Below are positions 1 through 8,214 of a DNA stretch of 20,000 nt, piece by piece. The notes under the pieces were generated by a model. The model was not told the origin of the DNA, made no database searches, and saw nothing but the letters and a program-made list of their open reading frames with translations. Made by a program: the position numbers and the translations under genes. Position 1 is the stretch's first letter. Each line of letters begins with the position of its first letter. The stretch is from Prorocentrum cordatum (lineage: Eukaryota; Sar; Dinophyceae; Prorocentrales; Prorocentraceae): the NCBI GenBank assembly GCA_963575745.1, contig CAUYUJ010014339.1, positions 160,001 through 180,000 of the forward strand. The letters are read 5' to 3'.

Positions 1-261
1 GTTTCGAATCGCGCCCGGCTCGAGTCCGCGAGCACATTTACCGGTGTTATCGCGAGCAACGGTTCTATCAACCAAAACTCTGAACTTGGTAATCACGGAG
101 AGGAAGGCTCCCTGGAGGCAAAAGTGGGGCACAAGAAAGGCAAGCGCGTGGAAGAGGGTGACCCACTGAAACATTGTGCCATCACTTTTCTTGCGATGCT
201 GCAGTCAAGCGTAGGAGCAAGCCTGCAAAGCAAGAACATCCTTCAAGAACATGAGACTTCC

Positions 262-412
262 CGCTGGCCAAACCAAACAGAACATCCTAGGGTACCCTCC
301 TCAGGATGCACGGGGACATCCACAAACACGAAAGACACTATGGTACCCTCCCCGAACCGACCTTGAATGTATATCCCGGTCCGACTGTAGAAACAAGCCT
401 GCGAAATAAGGA
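262..412. repeat. Dispersed repeat I, copy 1
   Basis: About 150 bp that align by eye, at roughly 70 percent, with 19849-20000 in the same orientation. Both copies start with a CTGGCCAAA block, carry GGTACC- or GTATACC-containing CCCTCC blocks, then a GGATGCAC block, then TGGTACCCTCCC and a TGGTCCGACTG or CGGTCCGACTG block. The GGTACCCTCC motif occurs twice within this copy (near 291 and 341). No terminal inverted repeat or target duplication was found. Function is unknown. Confidence 0.6.
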
Positions 413-880
413 TGCACGACCCGTTGGCATCCACGTCGGAACACGTTCAAAAGCGTCGGGCCCCATTACGGACATCAACTCACGCATATGTCGTGTCACG
501 CTTCCCTGTGGATGTGGGCTTGTTCGTACAACCAAGCAGCAACATACATCAACCGCTACGTGCCTCATATGGCCCCCCCCCGCCGACCCTCTGGGCGTGG
601 ATGTAACTCAAGGAGTTGTTCTTTCCAAACCTTCTGCCTTCCCCTTGGGGAAAGGGTTTAACTCTCCCCCCCTACCCCGAGCCAGAACACTTCCGCCTTG
701 GGGCCTCTCGGGGGCCTCTCGTGGACCTCTGAGGGCACTTCTGGCGCCAGGGAGGCTTGACGTCATTGGCCTTTTCTTCGACATGTGGAGCGACTTGGAG
801 CCCTCGTGGAGCCTGCCCCACGAGGCCTCGGAGTCCACCGAGGAGACCTCTGAGAGTCATGTTGTTCCCATCGCACTTCA
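413..880. other. No recognisable feature
   Basis: Mixed-composition DNA with short open frames on both strands. None shows a domain, a consistent codon bias or a repeat partner in the window. It contains several GGGGCCTCTCG-like phrases near 700-715 that look like local slippage. Confidence 0.5.
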
Positions 881-884
881 GGTC

Positions 885-1235
885 ATGCTGTTCCCATCCT
901 GCTTGCTTGAGGACCACCTCCCAGAAATAATCTCGAGCACCCCGGAACAGTTTCAAAGAGTGTCGAAACAGTGTCCGGCGAGTGTCTCCCAGGGCCCGAC
1001 ACGTGAAAACCCTTGAGTTTCGGTACTTTTTTGGGCGCTCGACTTTTTTTCTGGTGATCAAGGCTAAAGTAGGTTGGAGCATCATAAACTTAAGGGCCAC
1101 GTCATACAAACGATTTCGAACACCCCGAGAAGTATCGCAACAGCGTCTGCCCGACACGCCGGCCAAGTGCCGAACAAGCATCGCCCCCCTCGGGCCCGAC
1201 GCGTCAAGACCCTGCAGATTCGATGCCCCCTTGGT
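885..1235. repeat. Diverged tandem duplication, about 180-200 bp period
   Basis: Two adjacent diverged units share ordered landmarks. A CACCCCG block lies at 939 and again at 1121. A GGGCCCGAC block lies at 992 and again at 1192, each followed by a related ACGTG or GCGTC context with ACCCT and a gradient into a TTGG-rich segment. The different offsets (182 and 200) show an internal length change. No coding signal is evident. Confidence 0.4.
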
Positions 1236-1239
1236 GCTC

Positions 1240-1488
1240 ACAACTCTCTGTGGTGAGCGAGGCGAACATAAATTGGAACACCACAATCTGTCTCCTCCTC
1301 CTCCTCCTCCTCACACATGTCCTCCGCCTACCCTGTCACGTTGTCCTTTAGCTCTTCCCTGTGATCACACATCCCGTCGCCATCGACGGCCAAAACCTTC
1401 AGGGTCGGCGGCACTGGCCGCAATGCCTTCACCATAAGCCGGAACACCACAATCTGAGAGGTCGAGACGACTCATCAACCTGGCGTTC
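1240..1488. repeat. Short direct repeat pair and CTC run
   Basis: The 16-mer GGAACACCACAATCTG occurs exactly at 1275-1290 and 1441-1456. A short CTC run follows the first copy (about 1292-1311). The pair could be the edges of a small insertion or a duplicated fragment. Nothing else is recognised. Confidence 0.5.
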
Positions 1489-1630
1489 TAAAACAGGGCT
1501 AGGATCGGGATAAATCGCTCCAGAACGCTCTGGAGCGGCCGCGGCGCCCAATACATCCTCCAAACCCGCCGATTCTCAGAGATTTCGAGTCATCCCGATC
1601 CGATTTTGTCCCGATCTTCGTGTCGTTTTA
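1489..1630. mobile_element. Small foldback element M
   Basis: The ends are imperfect inverted repeats. The left arm starts TAAAAC and continues into GATCGGGATAAA. The reverse complement of the right arm starts TAAAAC and continues into GATCGGGACAAA. Near the centre a perfect 9-bp stem, CGCTCCAGA/TCTGGAGCG, with a 4-nt loop lies around 1515-1537. The flanking 5-mers CGTTC and CGCTC match at four of five positions. Alternatively the terminal TA pairs could be a TA target duplication. The boundaries are therefore tentative. Confidence 0.4.
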
Positions 1631-1635
1631 CGCTC

Positions 1636-1795
1636 CCCGCCCAGGCCCGCCCCGCCCGCCCCGCCCGCGCCGCGGCAGCCGGGCCGGCAGGACGCCGGGT
1701 GGCCCGTCCGCTGTCCCGCCCAGCCCGCCCTGCGCACTGCGCGCGCCGCGCCCACGCCGCTGAGGCCCCTGAGGGTCCAATGGCTGCTCGGTAGC
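1636..1795. other. GC-rich island, possible exon remnant
   Basis: A sharp island of C/G-dominated DNA that stays open in more than one frame on both strands, giving only Ala/Arg/Pro/Gly-rich peptides. On the minus strand it begins with AG-ending phrases (CCCTCAG, GCCTCAG) that resemble 3' splice sites. The composition resembles the exon-like islands at 6.5-10 kb. No motif supports a protein call. Confidence 0.2.
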
Positions 1796-1801
1796 TCAAA
1801 G

Positions 1802-1911
1802 GTGGGGTCCTGAGGGACGAGGTCCTAAGGACGAGGTGCCTCTCAACCAGTGAACATTCGCCCTCGGAACGCTTCCCGTCCCGAGGACCCCATCCCTCAG
1901 GACCTCATCGT
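1802..1911. repeat. Inverted repeat (long hairpin)
   Basis: Arms of about 33-35 bp at 1802-1836 and about 1875-1910 are near-complementary. Both carry a GGTCCTGAGGGA core followed by a second GGTCCT. The loop is about 40 bp. It may be a foldback element, but no target duplication was identified. Confidence 0.5.
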
Positions 1912-1980
1912 TGCACATCCGAGCAGCACGATGAACAGACACCAGGAGCTGGCGCAACTAAATCGACACCCGAAACGGGG

Positions 1981-2045
1981 AGGCGTCACGGCGTCACGCC
2001 GTCCAAGCGTCATCGCGTCACGCCGTCCACGGTCGTCACGACCCG
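1981..2045. repeat. Short tandem CGTCACGCCGTCC repeats
   Basis: CGTCACG-type units recur about five times, with two clear CGTCACGCCGTCCA phrases. This is probably a small minisatellite. Confidence 0.45.
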
Positions 2046-2050
2046 GTATA

Positions 2051-3068
2051 CAGCGCATACGCTGAGCACGTGCATAAAACACCTTACAATATTCGCCAGC
2101 GTAGGCCCCCCCAAAAAGTGAGTTGGTTCAGCGCGGAGGCAACAGCAAGGCGGCGAAGGCTAGGTGGTGAGCGCTATGCGGTGTCAGACACGTTGCGTGA
2201 GCTATGTAGCGCAAGCTGCGCGGTGCAAGCCACGCGATGCAACAAGCTATGTTGTGCAAGCCAGTCGGTGCGAGCCACGGGCGGCGACGCGGCGAAACCT
2301 CGACTCACCCCCGCCCAAGTGGGCGGCCACGAGGCGGCCACCGGGGGGCGACGAACACATCCCTCGTCACACTCATCCGATGACTTCGCTAAACAACTAA
2401 GAACCCCGACCAAGAGACAAAACGAGTAAGAACTCCAGAAAGCAAGCATTGGTTCGGATTCAGCATAAGTAGGGACCATTCATGAAGAACACACTCACAC
2501 ACACGTGGAGAGCATGTGCCAATGAAATGCACCAACGACACGCGCCACCTGCCAACACCGCAAACGTGCACCAATAACAAACACCACGGATAATCACCAA
2601 CACCAGACACCGGGAACAAACACCGATTGCATCCACACGGTGCGTACAGCAATGATATGCACGACCAGCAAACATAAGCATCATGCGCCAAACACGTGCG
2701 TCTATATCTGCGACGGTTCAGCATTGCCAAACAACATCATATTTCACACTGCCCAAGGGAGACTCCTCTTGATTTCGCAGCTGGGACTGCCGTTGTCCAA
2801 GGATCCTTGTGGCAACTGACGACGCATGACACAATTCACCTGGAAATCCACCATCATGCAACTCCATGGCTTGAGGCTTGAACCGCACGACAATTATCGC
2901 ATGGCTGTGCCGCAACCGCGAACCTCCGCGAGATCTGGATCTCGGGTAATATGCCTGCCCCTGGATTGGACGCGGACCAAGACGGCTGAAGACGGCTTGA
3001 GAGCAAGAGCAGACAGCCTGCTCTGAACAGACACGGATTGAGCCAAACCGGCTTGAGCCACTAGACAA
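2051..3068. other. No recognisable gene
   Basis: About 1 kb with no credible coding region. 2180-2290 holds a loose repeat of GCAAGC/GTGCAAGCCA phrases at about 20-25 bp spacing. 2500-2640 is rich in diverged ACACCAA and AACACC phrases. 2990-3060 contains repeated CGGCTTGAG and a 6-bp stem, GAGCAG/CTGCTC. All appear to be local repeat decay. Confidence 0.5.
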
Positions 3069-3410
3069 AGCTGCGGCGAGCGGGGGGGGGAAGTGAGAAG
3101 GAGAAGGCCTTCTCAGAAGGCTCGGAAGTCCCCCAGCCTTCTGAGAAATTTCCTCAGCCTTCCCCGACGGCACAGAGAAGGTTCCGGAGGGCGCGGGGGC
3201 TTCTGAGAAGTCCCGCCGCCTCCTGAGAGCGCCTTCTCCTTCTCACTTCCCCCCCGCTACTGGGAAACGTCCCCGGCCTACCGGGAAACGTCCCGAGTCT
3301 CCTCCGAGGGCGCAGAACACCTCTCAGAAGGCCGGAGGGCTTCTGAGAAGCCCCGCCGCCTTCCGAGGTGGCATTGTCCTTCTCAATTCCCCCGCGCTCG
3401 CCGCCGAATT
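3069..3410. mobile_element. Foldback element L with a duplicated arm
   Basis: The left arm (from GCGGCGAGCG at 3073, then GGAAGTGAGAAGGAGAAGGC) is complementary to two right arms. One is internal, around 3221-3258, and one is terminal, around 3370-3404, closing with CGCTCGCCGC. The palindrome CTTCTGAGAAG occurs at 3200-3210 and 3340-3350, with CCTTCTCAGAAGG at 3108-3120. CTACYGGGAAACGTCCC is tandemly duplicated near 3257-3293. No target duplication was found. Confidence 0.5.
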
Positions 3411-4262
3411 TGGTTCTTGGGTCATAACTCGGGTCTCCAGCGGGCGTTCGGGACGATCCGGGCAACCCCGGAACGCCCGAAAACCTGGAACCTCGAAGTT
3501 CGAACCTCGAAGCCCCCCCCCGCCCCCCGCCGAATTCCACGACCAGGGAACCATCGAGATGGCAGAGAACCGTTGAGATGGCATGGAGCCCTCTCGGGCC
3601 GTCTTGGGCGCTTCGGGCACCGTCTTGGGGCTCTCGTGGGCCGTCTTGGGGCCCTCTTGGAGGCCTCTTCGGACATCTTGAAGCGGCCGTGGGGGCCACT
3701 TGGGCCGCCTTGGAGCGCCGGGATGCCAAAGGCTGGGAACTCGAAGATCCATCAAAAGCCGATGGGAAAACAACGCTTCTTGGAACCTCTTCGGCCACGC
3801 TCCCGACGTCGGGGCGGGCCGCGGGGGTGCGCATCGGGCGGCCCGCCGTGCGCTCCGGCGGGGCCTGGAGACCTTCCCGGACGGGCACGCAGACAGCAGC
3901 GGAGGCCAGGCCACGAGAGGCCCTCCAAGAAGAAGCCCAACCCTGAGGCCCCAGGACGTCCAGGGACCTTTGGCGTGGGAGCACCACGCTCTCCATGTCA
4001 GAACCATGGAAGCCCGAGAAACCCAGGGCACCCTGGAGACAAGCAGGCTGCTTCTTTAGAGGGCAGAAAATCCACCCCCAGAGGCGGCCGGCCCCCCTGC
4101 GGGGCCACCAGGCTGCAGGCCGAAGGTTCGCAGTTTCCTGTGCCAGTGGCAGCTTCCAGTTTCCACTGTTACGGTTCTGCTTCTTGGGGGGGGGAGGCCC
4201 AAACGGGCAGGTTTAGCACGCCCTGAGCGTGTTGTCTGAATTGCTGGGGTGGGTAAAATTGA
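3411..4262. other. No recognisable gene; hairpin and short repeats
   Basis: Open frames exist on both strands, but they are Pro/Arg/Gly-rich and overlap one another. 3441-3479 forms a hairpin with perfect 9-bp arms CGGGCGTTC/GAACGCCCG. 3596-3660 holds three diverged units of GGGCCGTCTTGGG at 19-23 bp spacing, and GAGATGGCA occurs twice about 20 bp apart just upstream. No splice-bounded exon could be argued. Confidence 0.45.
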
Positions 4263-4675
4263 CACCCTCGCGCAGATCGGCGGGGTCAGGGTCCCAAAAC
4301 ATAAAGGATGTGCCCCATTTCTGAAAATCCGGTGGCACCCCTCACGCAGGTCGGCGGGGTCAGGGTCCGAAGCCATATGGGATTTGCCACATCTCTGAAA
4401 TTTGCTGGCACCTCTCACGCAGATCGGCGGGGTCAGGGTTCAACAACTAATGGGATTTGCTGGATTTCTGACATTCGGTGGCACCCTTCACGCGGATCGA
4501 CAGGGTCATGATCAAACAAAAACATGGGATTTGCCACATTTCTGAAATCCGGCGGCACCCCTCACGCAGATCCGTAGGGTCAGGGTCCACAAACACAAAG
4601 GATTTGCTACATGTCTGAAATTCGGTGGCACCCCTCACGCAGATCCGCACGGTCAGGGTCGAAAAACAAACAGGT
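4263..4675. repeat. 73-bp minisatellite, about six units
   Basis: The phrase CACCC(C/T)TC.CGC starts at 4263, 4336, 4409, 4482, 4556 and 4629, giving steps of 73, 73, 73, 74 and 73. Each unit continues with an AGATCGGCGGGGTCAGGGT-like block, a variable AAC/ATGGGATTTGCC block and TTCTGAAATTC. Units differ by scattered substitutions, so the array is not very recent. The final unit is truncated. No promoter box, RNA fold or protein was recognised. Confidence 0.9.
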
Positions 4676-4784
4676 CCCGACAATGCTTCACGGCGGCGCC
4701 CAGACCTCATGATTTAGCTTTTGCATCTCCCATTATCCGAGACAGGGGGCCGGCGGCGTGGGGCGAAACCCTTACGGATAACCA

Positions 4785-4936
4785 CCCCGACAAGCGAAGC
4801 TGTTTAGTAAACGCGCCCAAGGAATCGAACAGGGCGGAGCTGTCTAGTAAACGCCCAAGGCCGTTTAGTAAACGTCAATTGTCGGGTCCCGGTGGTTTTG
4901 CCTCCCTTGATTCTCCGCTGTACTCCGCCACCCCCC
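4785..4936. repeat. Repeat module C, copy 1
   Basis: Aligns with 13735-13901 in direct orientation, starting at CACCCCGACAAGCGAAGC. It carries three near-palindromic motifs GTTTAGTAAAC or GTCTAGTAAAC, at 4802, 4842 and 4863, and continues into TCGGG and TTTTGCCTCCC. Read from 4789 in the frame GAC AAG CGA AGC, the two copies differ by one whole codon. They keep DKRS, SNRA, SKRP and SKRQLSG, with about eight synonymous third-base changes. That hints at former coding use but is not decisive. The TTTAGTRAAA motif also occurs near the left end of family B. Boundaries are approximate. Confidence 0.55.
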
Positions 4937-5129
4937 ATCAAGGGAAACTCATCTCTGGACGACCTCACGACAGCGAGCTTACCTCCGGCTGGGCCTGGCT
5001 CGCCTGGACTCGGCGCTGGGATCTTCTGCAGCGCAGCTTGCGAAATCTGCTCGCAAGCGCCAAACAAGTGCCACGCTTGGCCGGAATGCAACGCCGACCT
5101 GTCCATGAATCATCCGTTCACCGCTGACG

Positions 5130-5301
5130 TCGGGGATGGACAGAACCCCCTTTAGCAAAACGTGGTTTAGTGAAAACGACCACGGGCCCAAATCTGGCGG
5201 GCGAAAGCCTGGAAAATAACGGCCACGGCGCCCTCTCGAGAACCGAAAACGGACAATTCACTAATCGACGTGTCACTGTTGGGGGTTCTGTCCAGCCCCG
5301 A
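5130..5301. mobile_element. MITE family B, copy B1
   Basis: A 172-bp element with terminal inverted repeats. The left end begins TCGGGGATGGACAGAACCCC and the right end closes with the complementary GGGGGTTCTGTCC followed by AGCCCCGA. The flanking direct repeat TGACG is exact (5125-5129 and 5302-5306). The left subterminal region carries two TTTAG-type motifs, as in module C. There is no coding capacity, so movement would need a transposase from elsewhere. Confidence 0.93.
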
Positions 5302-5541
5302 TGACGGGGGACAGCCCTGCCGTGACCCTGGCTGTGGCGCTCATCCCATCAACCCCGGCGACATTTGGATGCAACTGGATAAAACTGCGGACCGCGGATC
5401 CCGCCCGGCCACCATCGGCGGCAGAAGTGTCCGGGACCAGGACGCTCCCAAAATTCCAACGCACGACGTCCCGTCGACTGCCGAGGGACCGTCACGGAAT
5501 GGTGGATCGCAGATCCCGGGGAAAAGTGGGCACGCAGTCAC

Positions 5542-5712
5542 TCGGGGATGGACAGAACCCCCTTTAGTGAAACGTGGTTTAGTGAAAACGACCTCGGGCC
5601 CAAACCTGGCGGGCGCAAGCCTGGAAAATGACGACCGCGGCGCCCTTTCGAGAACCGAAAACGGACAATTCACTAGTCGACGTGTCAGGGTGGGGGTTCT
5701 GTCCATCCCCGA
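5542..5712. mobile_element. MITE family B, copy B2
   Basis: A 171-bp element more than 85 percent identical to B1 by eye. Both ends carry the same roughly 21-bp inverted repeat, and here the right end is a perfect complement of the left. The target duplication is GTCAC at 5537-5541 and 5713-5717. It lies 240 bp from B1 in the same orientation, but the different target duplication shows it is an independent insertion, not a tandem copy. Confidence 0.93.
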
Positions 5713-5926
5713 GTCACCTCTGACTCCCCAATCATGCAACTCCTATGGCAGGAGTCCTAGCGCCACCTTTTTGTGCAGCCCGACACAGGGGCAGAAAACG
5801 AGCTCCGCCCGCGCGAAGCCGGCCGTGCCGAGGCTGGATTACGCGTGCGATTCTGTGCGCGCACGGGGTATGATTCCTCGCGGCCTTGGGATCGCCCAGC
5901 GCCTTCTCAATTGCATCCTGGACCTG

Positions 5927-6132
5927 TCGGGGAGACGTAAGACCCGGGTACGGGGGACTCGGAAATCCCCGACGAGATCGTCAAAAAAATGACGAGGCCG
6001 AGCCTGCATTTTGACGAGGCCTCCCGCTGCAGACATCCCACGAAACTCCTCCTCGTCAAAATCCGAGTCGCGGTCGTCAAAAAACGATGGCGAACCCGAG
6101 TCCCGGCAAACCCGGGTCTTACGCTCCCCCGA
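5927..6132. mobile_element. Foldback MITE J
   Basis: A 206-bp element that is almost entirely two arms of about 95 bp. The left arm begins TCGGGGAGACGTAAGACCCG. The reverse complement of the right arm begins TCGGGGGAGCGTAAGACCCG. The arms also share ACTCGG and TCGTCAAAAA blocks. The exact 5-bp target duplication is ACCTG (5922-5926 and 6133-6137). It shares only the TCGGG ends and the 5-bp target size with families A, B and K. Confidence 0.92.
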
Positions 6133-6320
6133 ACCTGGGGAGGAGCAGGAAAGGGAAGAGGCCGAGAAGGGGCTACCGCCTGACCACAACATAGCACGGC
6201 CAGAGGCGCATGGGACAGCGCATGCCTTCCGGAAGCGCTTGCGCTTATATAACTTTCCCGAATTACAGCGAGGGTGCGGCTCCATGCGACACCTGCACGT
6301 ACCGCACTGCGAAAACCACC

Positions 6321-6450
6321 TCAACTGTGGACTTCGACTGTGCTCTCCAGGGTCAACTGTGGATGTCGACTATGCCCTCGCTGACCGTGGACATCGACTC
6401 CACCCTGGTCAAAGGGCGGTCTGTGATCGAGGTCGTGGTCCAAGGGCGAT
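6321..6450. repeat. Diverged 28-32 bp tandem repeat
   Basis: Three units share a GTGGAC or GTGGAT phrase followed by TCGACT. The GTGG anchors lie at 6327, 6359 and 6387. A second pair of phrases, GGTCAAAGGGCGGTC and GGTCCAAGGGCGATC, follows. Whether this is within an exon is unclear. Confidence 0.4.
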
Positions 6451-6460
6451 CCGTGCTCTC

Positions 6461-6765
6461 CCAGTGGCGCGCTGCATCCCAAGTTGGGGTGGCTTGGGAA
6501 GGCGATCCCGAGGCACATGGGCGCTCCGCCACAAGCGCCCCGACATTCTCCGCCGCGAGCGCCTCGACCGGCAGCGCGATCGTCTCCACCGACAGCCGCG
6601 ACGACGCCCGGCAGTGCGCCGCGGAGCCGCACTCGCACGGAGAGCTCGACGGAGACTCCGCGGCGCTGGCGCCCCTGGGCCCCAGCGGAAAGCTCAGCGG
6701 AGCCACTGTCGGACCGACCGCGCCAAGCCGCACATCGCGTGCGCGCTGCCGCCTCGTCGGCTACC
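6461..6765. CDS. Exon-like GC-rich island, strand uncertain
   Basis: In 6510-6765 almost every third base, counted from 6212, is G or C, which is a coding-like pattern. Both a plus frame (Ser/Ala/Asp-rich, ending GYPQ at element D1) and a minus frame (with a CECGSAAHC phrase) use the same wobble positions, so the strand cannot be fixed from this alone. The plus frame favours purine first bases. The minus frame agrees with the neighbouring islands. The preceding TGTGCTCTCCAG and GTGCTCTCCCAG could be 3' splice sites on the plus strand. No domain is recognised. Confidence 0.3.
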
Positions 6766-6919
6766 CTCAAGTCGGGCGTGTCCCCCTACAGGGGAATCTG
6801 GGGCGACAAATGATAAAAATACCACCCAAATGGACAAAAACAATCAACAAATCGTACCCAGACTATTCTTTTACTATTTTTGAATGCTCCCCCTGTAGAG
6901 GGACAGGCCCGACTTGAGG
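6765..6919. mobile_element. Element D1 (TCGGG-ended, inverted flanks)
   Basis: A core at 6772-6912 has inverted ends: TCGGGCGTGTCCCCCTACAG on the left and, reverse-complemented, TCGGGCCTGTCCCTCTACAG on the right. The interior is AT-rich with a CAATCAACAAATC block. Instead of a direct target duplication the flanks are inverted: TCAAG before and CTTGA after. The symmetry extends weakly outward to about 6757 and 6927. On either strand it could be read as GTCGGGC...CTTGAG, the shape of an intron. It is related to D2 and D3. Confidence 0.75.
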
Positions 6920-6927
6920 CTATCCGA

Positions 6928-7032
6928 AGGAGGGACCCCAGGCAAAAGTGACCTTTGGTGCGCGGCCTGCCCGTCTTGCGTGCGATGCGACAGGATCTGG
7001 CGACGTCGACCGACCTGCCCGCCTCACCAGTC
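6928..7032 (-). CDS. Possible exon between D1 and K
   Basis: Read on the minus strand from the K boundary, the segment is open throughout and gives a mixed, protein-like peptide, including RSVDVARSCRIARK. The plus strand has an in-frame TGA at 6949. Part of it (6938-6970) is similar to the arm of the foldback at 8028-8214, which argues against a conserved exon. Low confidence. Confidence 0.22.
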
Positions 7033-7226
7033 TCGGGTCGGGCGAAAGAGGGGATAGCAAAGGGGGGTTTGAGAATCAGCTCACGTAGCTGATTTTCCCG
7101 GCGCCTCCCGGCGCCGGAGGCGGATATGTATCGAGGAGTGGGCCCCTCGGTGAGGCCGAAACCAGCTGCATGCAGCAAATTTCGTAACCCCCCCCTTTCC
7201 CAATTTCCCCCTTTCGTCCAGCCCGA
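7033..7226. mobile_element. MITE family K
   Basis: A 194-bp element. The left end is TCGGGTCGGGCGAAAGAGGG. The right end, reverse-complemented, is TCGGGCTGGACGAAAGGGGG, and both are followed by AAAGGGGGG. The exact target duplication is CAGTC (7028-7032 and 7227-7231). An internal perfect hairpin, AATCAGCT/AGCTGATT, lies near 7073-7093. On the minus strand the duplicated GACTG supplies a G before TCGGG and a G after CCCGA, so it could be excised as a GT-AG intron. Confidence 0.92.
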
Positions 7227-7490
7227 CAGTCCTGGCCGGTCCCATCCTGGCCCCAGGATCGGCCCAGAACCAGGATCGGTGAGGTGGCCAGCTGTCCACA
7301 GCCGAACAGGAGCGGCTGGCGCGTTTCGCGTCGGCCCCCGAGGGCCGCGCGCCGGGGGCCACGCCGGCCAAGAAACACGAAAACTTTTGGCGCTCCGCCC
7401 CCGCGTCTGGCGCGCAGAGCGCGCCAGGGGCGGCGCCCGAGGCGCTGCTGGAGCACCAAAGAAGCTCATGCTTTGATGCCGCTGCTTTTC
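7227..7490 (-). CDS. Exon-like GC-rich island between K and D2
   Basis: Third-position G/C preference is strong across 7302-7450. The minus frame runs open from the D2 side to the K boundary and includes HELLWCSSSASG, SCFLAGVAPG and RSCSAVDSWPP phrases. The plus frame sharing the same wobble positions is open from 7283 (EQERLARFASAPEG and FWRSAPASG). The minus strand is preferred only because the neighbouring K and A1 boundaries fit that direction. The product is unknown. Confidence 0.3.
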
Positions 7491-7496
7491 CTCATC

Positions 7497-7642
7497 GTTG
7501 AGTCGGGCCTGACCCCCTACAGGGTGATCTTCGACGAAAAATAAAAACAAAAATAATCAACGAATATTTCTAAAAAGTAGTCTGGGGATTATTTGTTGAT
7601 TTGTTGTCTTTTGGGGGTATTTTTGCGCGCCGCCGACCTCAG
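7497..7642. mobile_element. Element D2
   Basis: The core at 7503-7636 begins TCGGGCCTGACCCCCTACAG and ends CGCGCCGCCGA. Its interior contains a CTGGGGATTATTTGTTGATT block. That block matches the reverse complement of the D1 interior, so the two are in opposite orientation. The flanks are GTTGAG before and CCTCAG after, inverted-like as in D1. On the minus strand CTGAG followed by GTCGGCGG resembles a donor site. The right end is diverged, so the boundary there is less certain. Confidence 0.6.
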
Positions 7643-7792
7643 CTGCTGCGGCACACACGAGCCGGCGCTCCGCGGTGGCCGGCGCCACTCGCCCCCGGAG
7701 GACGAGCTCGTGGAGCTGTCGCTGCTCTCCTCCGCGCCGCAGGGCTCGCGCAGCGGGTCGGTGACGCAGCCTCCGGGGGGAGCCCGTGAGTC
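7637..7792. CDS. Exon-like GC-rich island next to D2
   Basis: Nearly all third positions are G or C in two frames that share them. The minus frame reads GGCVTDPLREPCGAEES, then a Ser-rich tract. The plus frame reads RRHSPPEDELVELSLLSS. CCGACCTCAG at 7633-7642 is a good plus-strand acceptor, and the same spot is a good minus-strand donor, so splice signals do not settle the strand. The island runs into a CTC microsatellite. Function is unknown. Confidence 0.28.
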
Positions 7793-7956
7793 CTCCTCCT
7801 CCTCCTCCTCCTCCTCCTCCTCCTCCTCCCTCCTCTTCCTCCTCCTCCCTCCTCCTCCTCCTCCTCCCTCCTCCTCCTCCTCCTCCCTCCTCCTCCTCCG
7901 CCCTCCTCCTCCTCCTCCTCCTCCTCTTCCTCCTCCTCCTCCTCCTCCTCGCCCGG
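7793..7956. repeat. CTC/TCC microsatellite
   Basis: About 160 bp of nearly pure TCC repeats broken by CCCTCC and CTTCCT interruptions. Long open frames here (poly-Ser/Leu/Pro one way, poly-Glu/Gly/Arg the other) are artefacts of the repeat. Confidence 0.95.
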
Positions 7957-8027
7957 CGTGCGCTCTGGCCAGGATTCCGGGGCGAAGCCGGCGGTGGCGA
8001 CGAGGGCTTTCCCGGGAGGCCCCAAGA
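7957..8027. repeat. Repeat module E, copy 1
   Basis: About 70 bp aligning with 13915-13984. The shared core is GTGGCGACGAGGGC, with GAGGCCCCAA near the right end. In both copies a TCGG-starting foldback begins immediately after it. Differences fall at all codon positions in both candidate frames, so the conservation does not look coding. Confidence 0.65.
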
Positions 8028-8214
8028 TCGGCTACGCGCAAGAGTGGCCCTGGGTAAGAGTGACCTGTGGTGCGCGGCTTTTTGGGGGGGGGCGCGGGGA
8101 GACCAAACCTGGGCGCGCAAGCCGCTGCTACCGCTCCTTTTTCAGCCATCTGAGGACCCATCTGTGCCCGCACCAAAGGTCCCTCCGGCGAAAGGTCACT
8201 CTTACGTCTAGCCG
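8028..8214. mobile_element. Foldback element abutting module E1
   Basis: Imperfect inverted arms of about 45 bp. The left begins TCGGCTACGCGCAAGAGTGG. The right, reverse-complemented, begins TCGGCTAGACGTAAGAGTGA, and both continue to a GACCT.TGGTG block. Ends of the TCGG...CCGA type match the other MITEs, but the flanks CAAGA and CAGAG do not form a target duplication. A piece of the arm recurs at 6938-6970. Confidence 0.5.

Larger units (their letters stand above)
4811..6500 (+). pseudogene. Possible decayed coding stretch interrupted by three MITEs
   Basis: If B1, B2 and J are each treated as insertions with one 5-bp target copy left, a single plus-strand frame runs from about 4811 to past 6400 with only one stop, TAG at 5758-5760. 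Between about 5020 and 5370 this frame is Cys-rich: three cysteines in a C-x3-C-x2-C arrangement, two more before the B1 site, then a C-x4-C-x2-H pattern and an HPINPGDIW phrase after it. This resembles a metal-binding segment, but no family is recognised. Codon use is not strongly biased, and GC-rich DNA has few stops, so chance openness is a real alternative. Splicing could also explain the interruptions. Confidence 0.25.

Noticed and set aside
4263-4675. Tandem tRNA genes, because the unit is 73 bp
   Set aside because: No cloverleaf stems, no anticodon arm and no consistent A-box or B-box. The one GGTTCAA phrase (near 4437) is not conserved between units.
4814-4836. tRNA-derived SINE promoter (GTTCGATTCC on the minus strand)
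   Set aside because: The T-stem halves are not complementary and no A-box lies at the right distance. The copy at 13.78 kb is no better.
6240-6253. TATA box (CTTATATAAC)
   Set aside because: A single AT-rich phrase inside an open frame. No initiator or gene start can be tied to it, and dinoflagellates rarely use TATA boxes.
7793-7956. Poly-Glu/Gly/Arg or poly-Ser protein
   Set aside because: Produced entirely by the TCC/GGA microsatellite. Only the non-repetitive neighbour at 7637-7792 has any coding-like bias.
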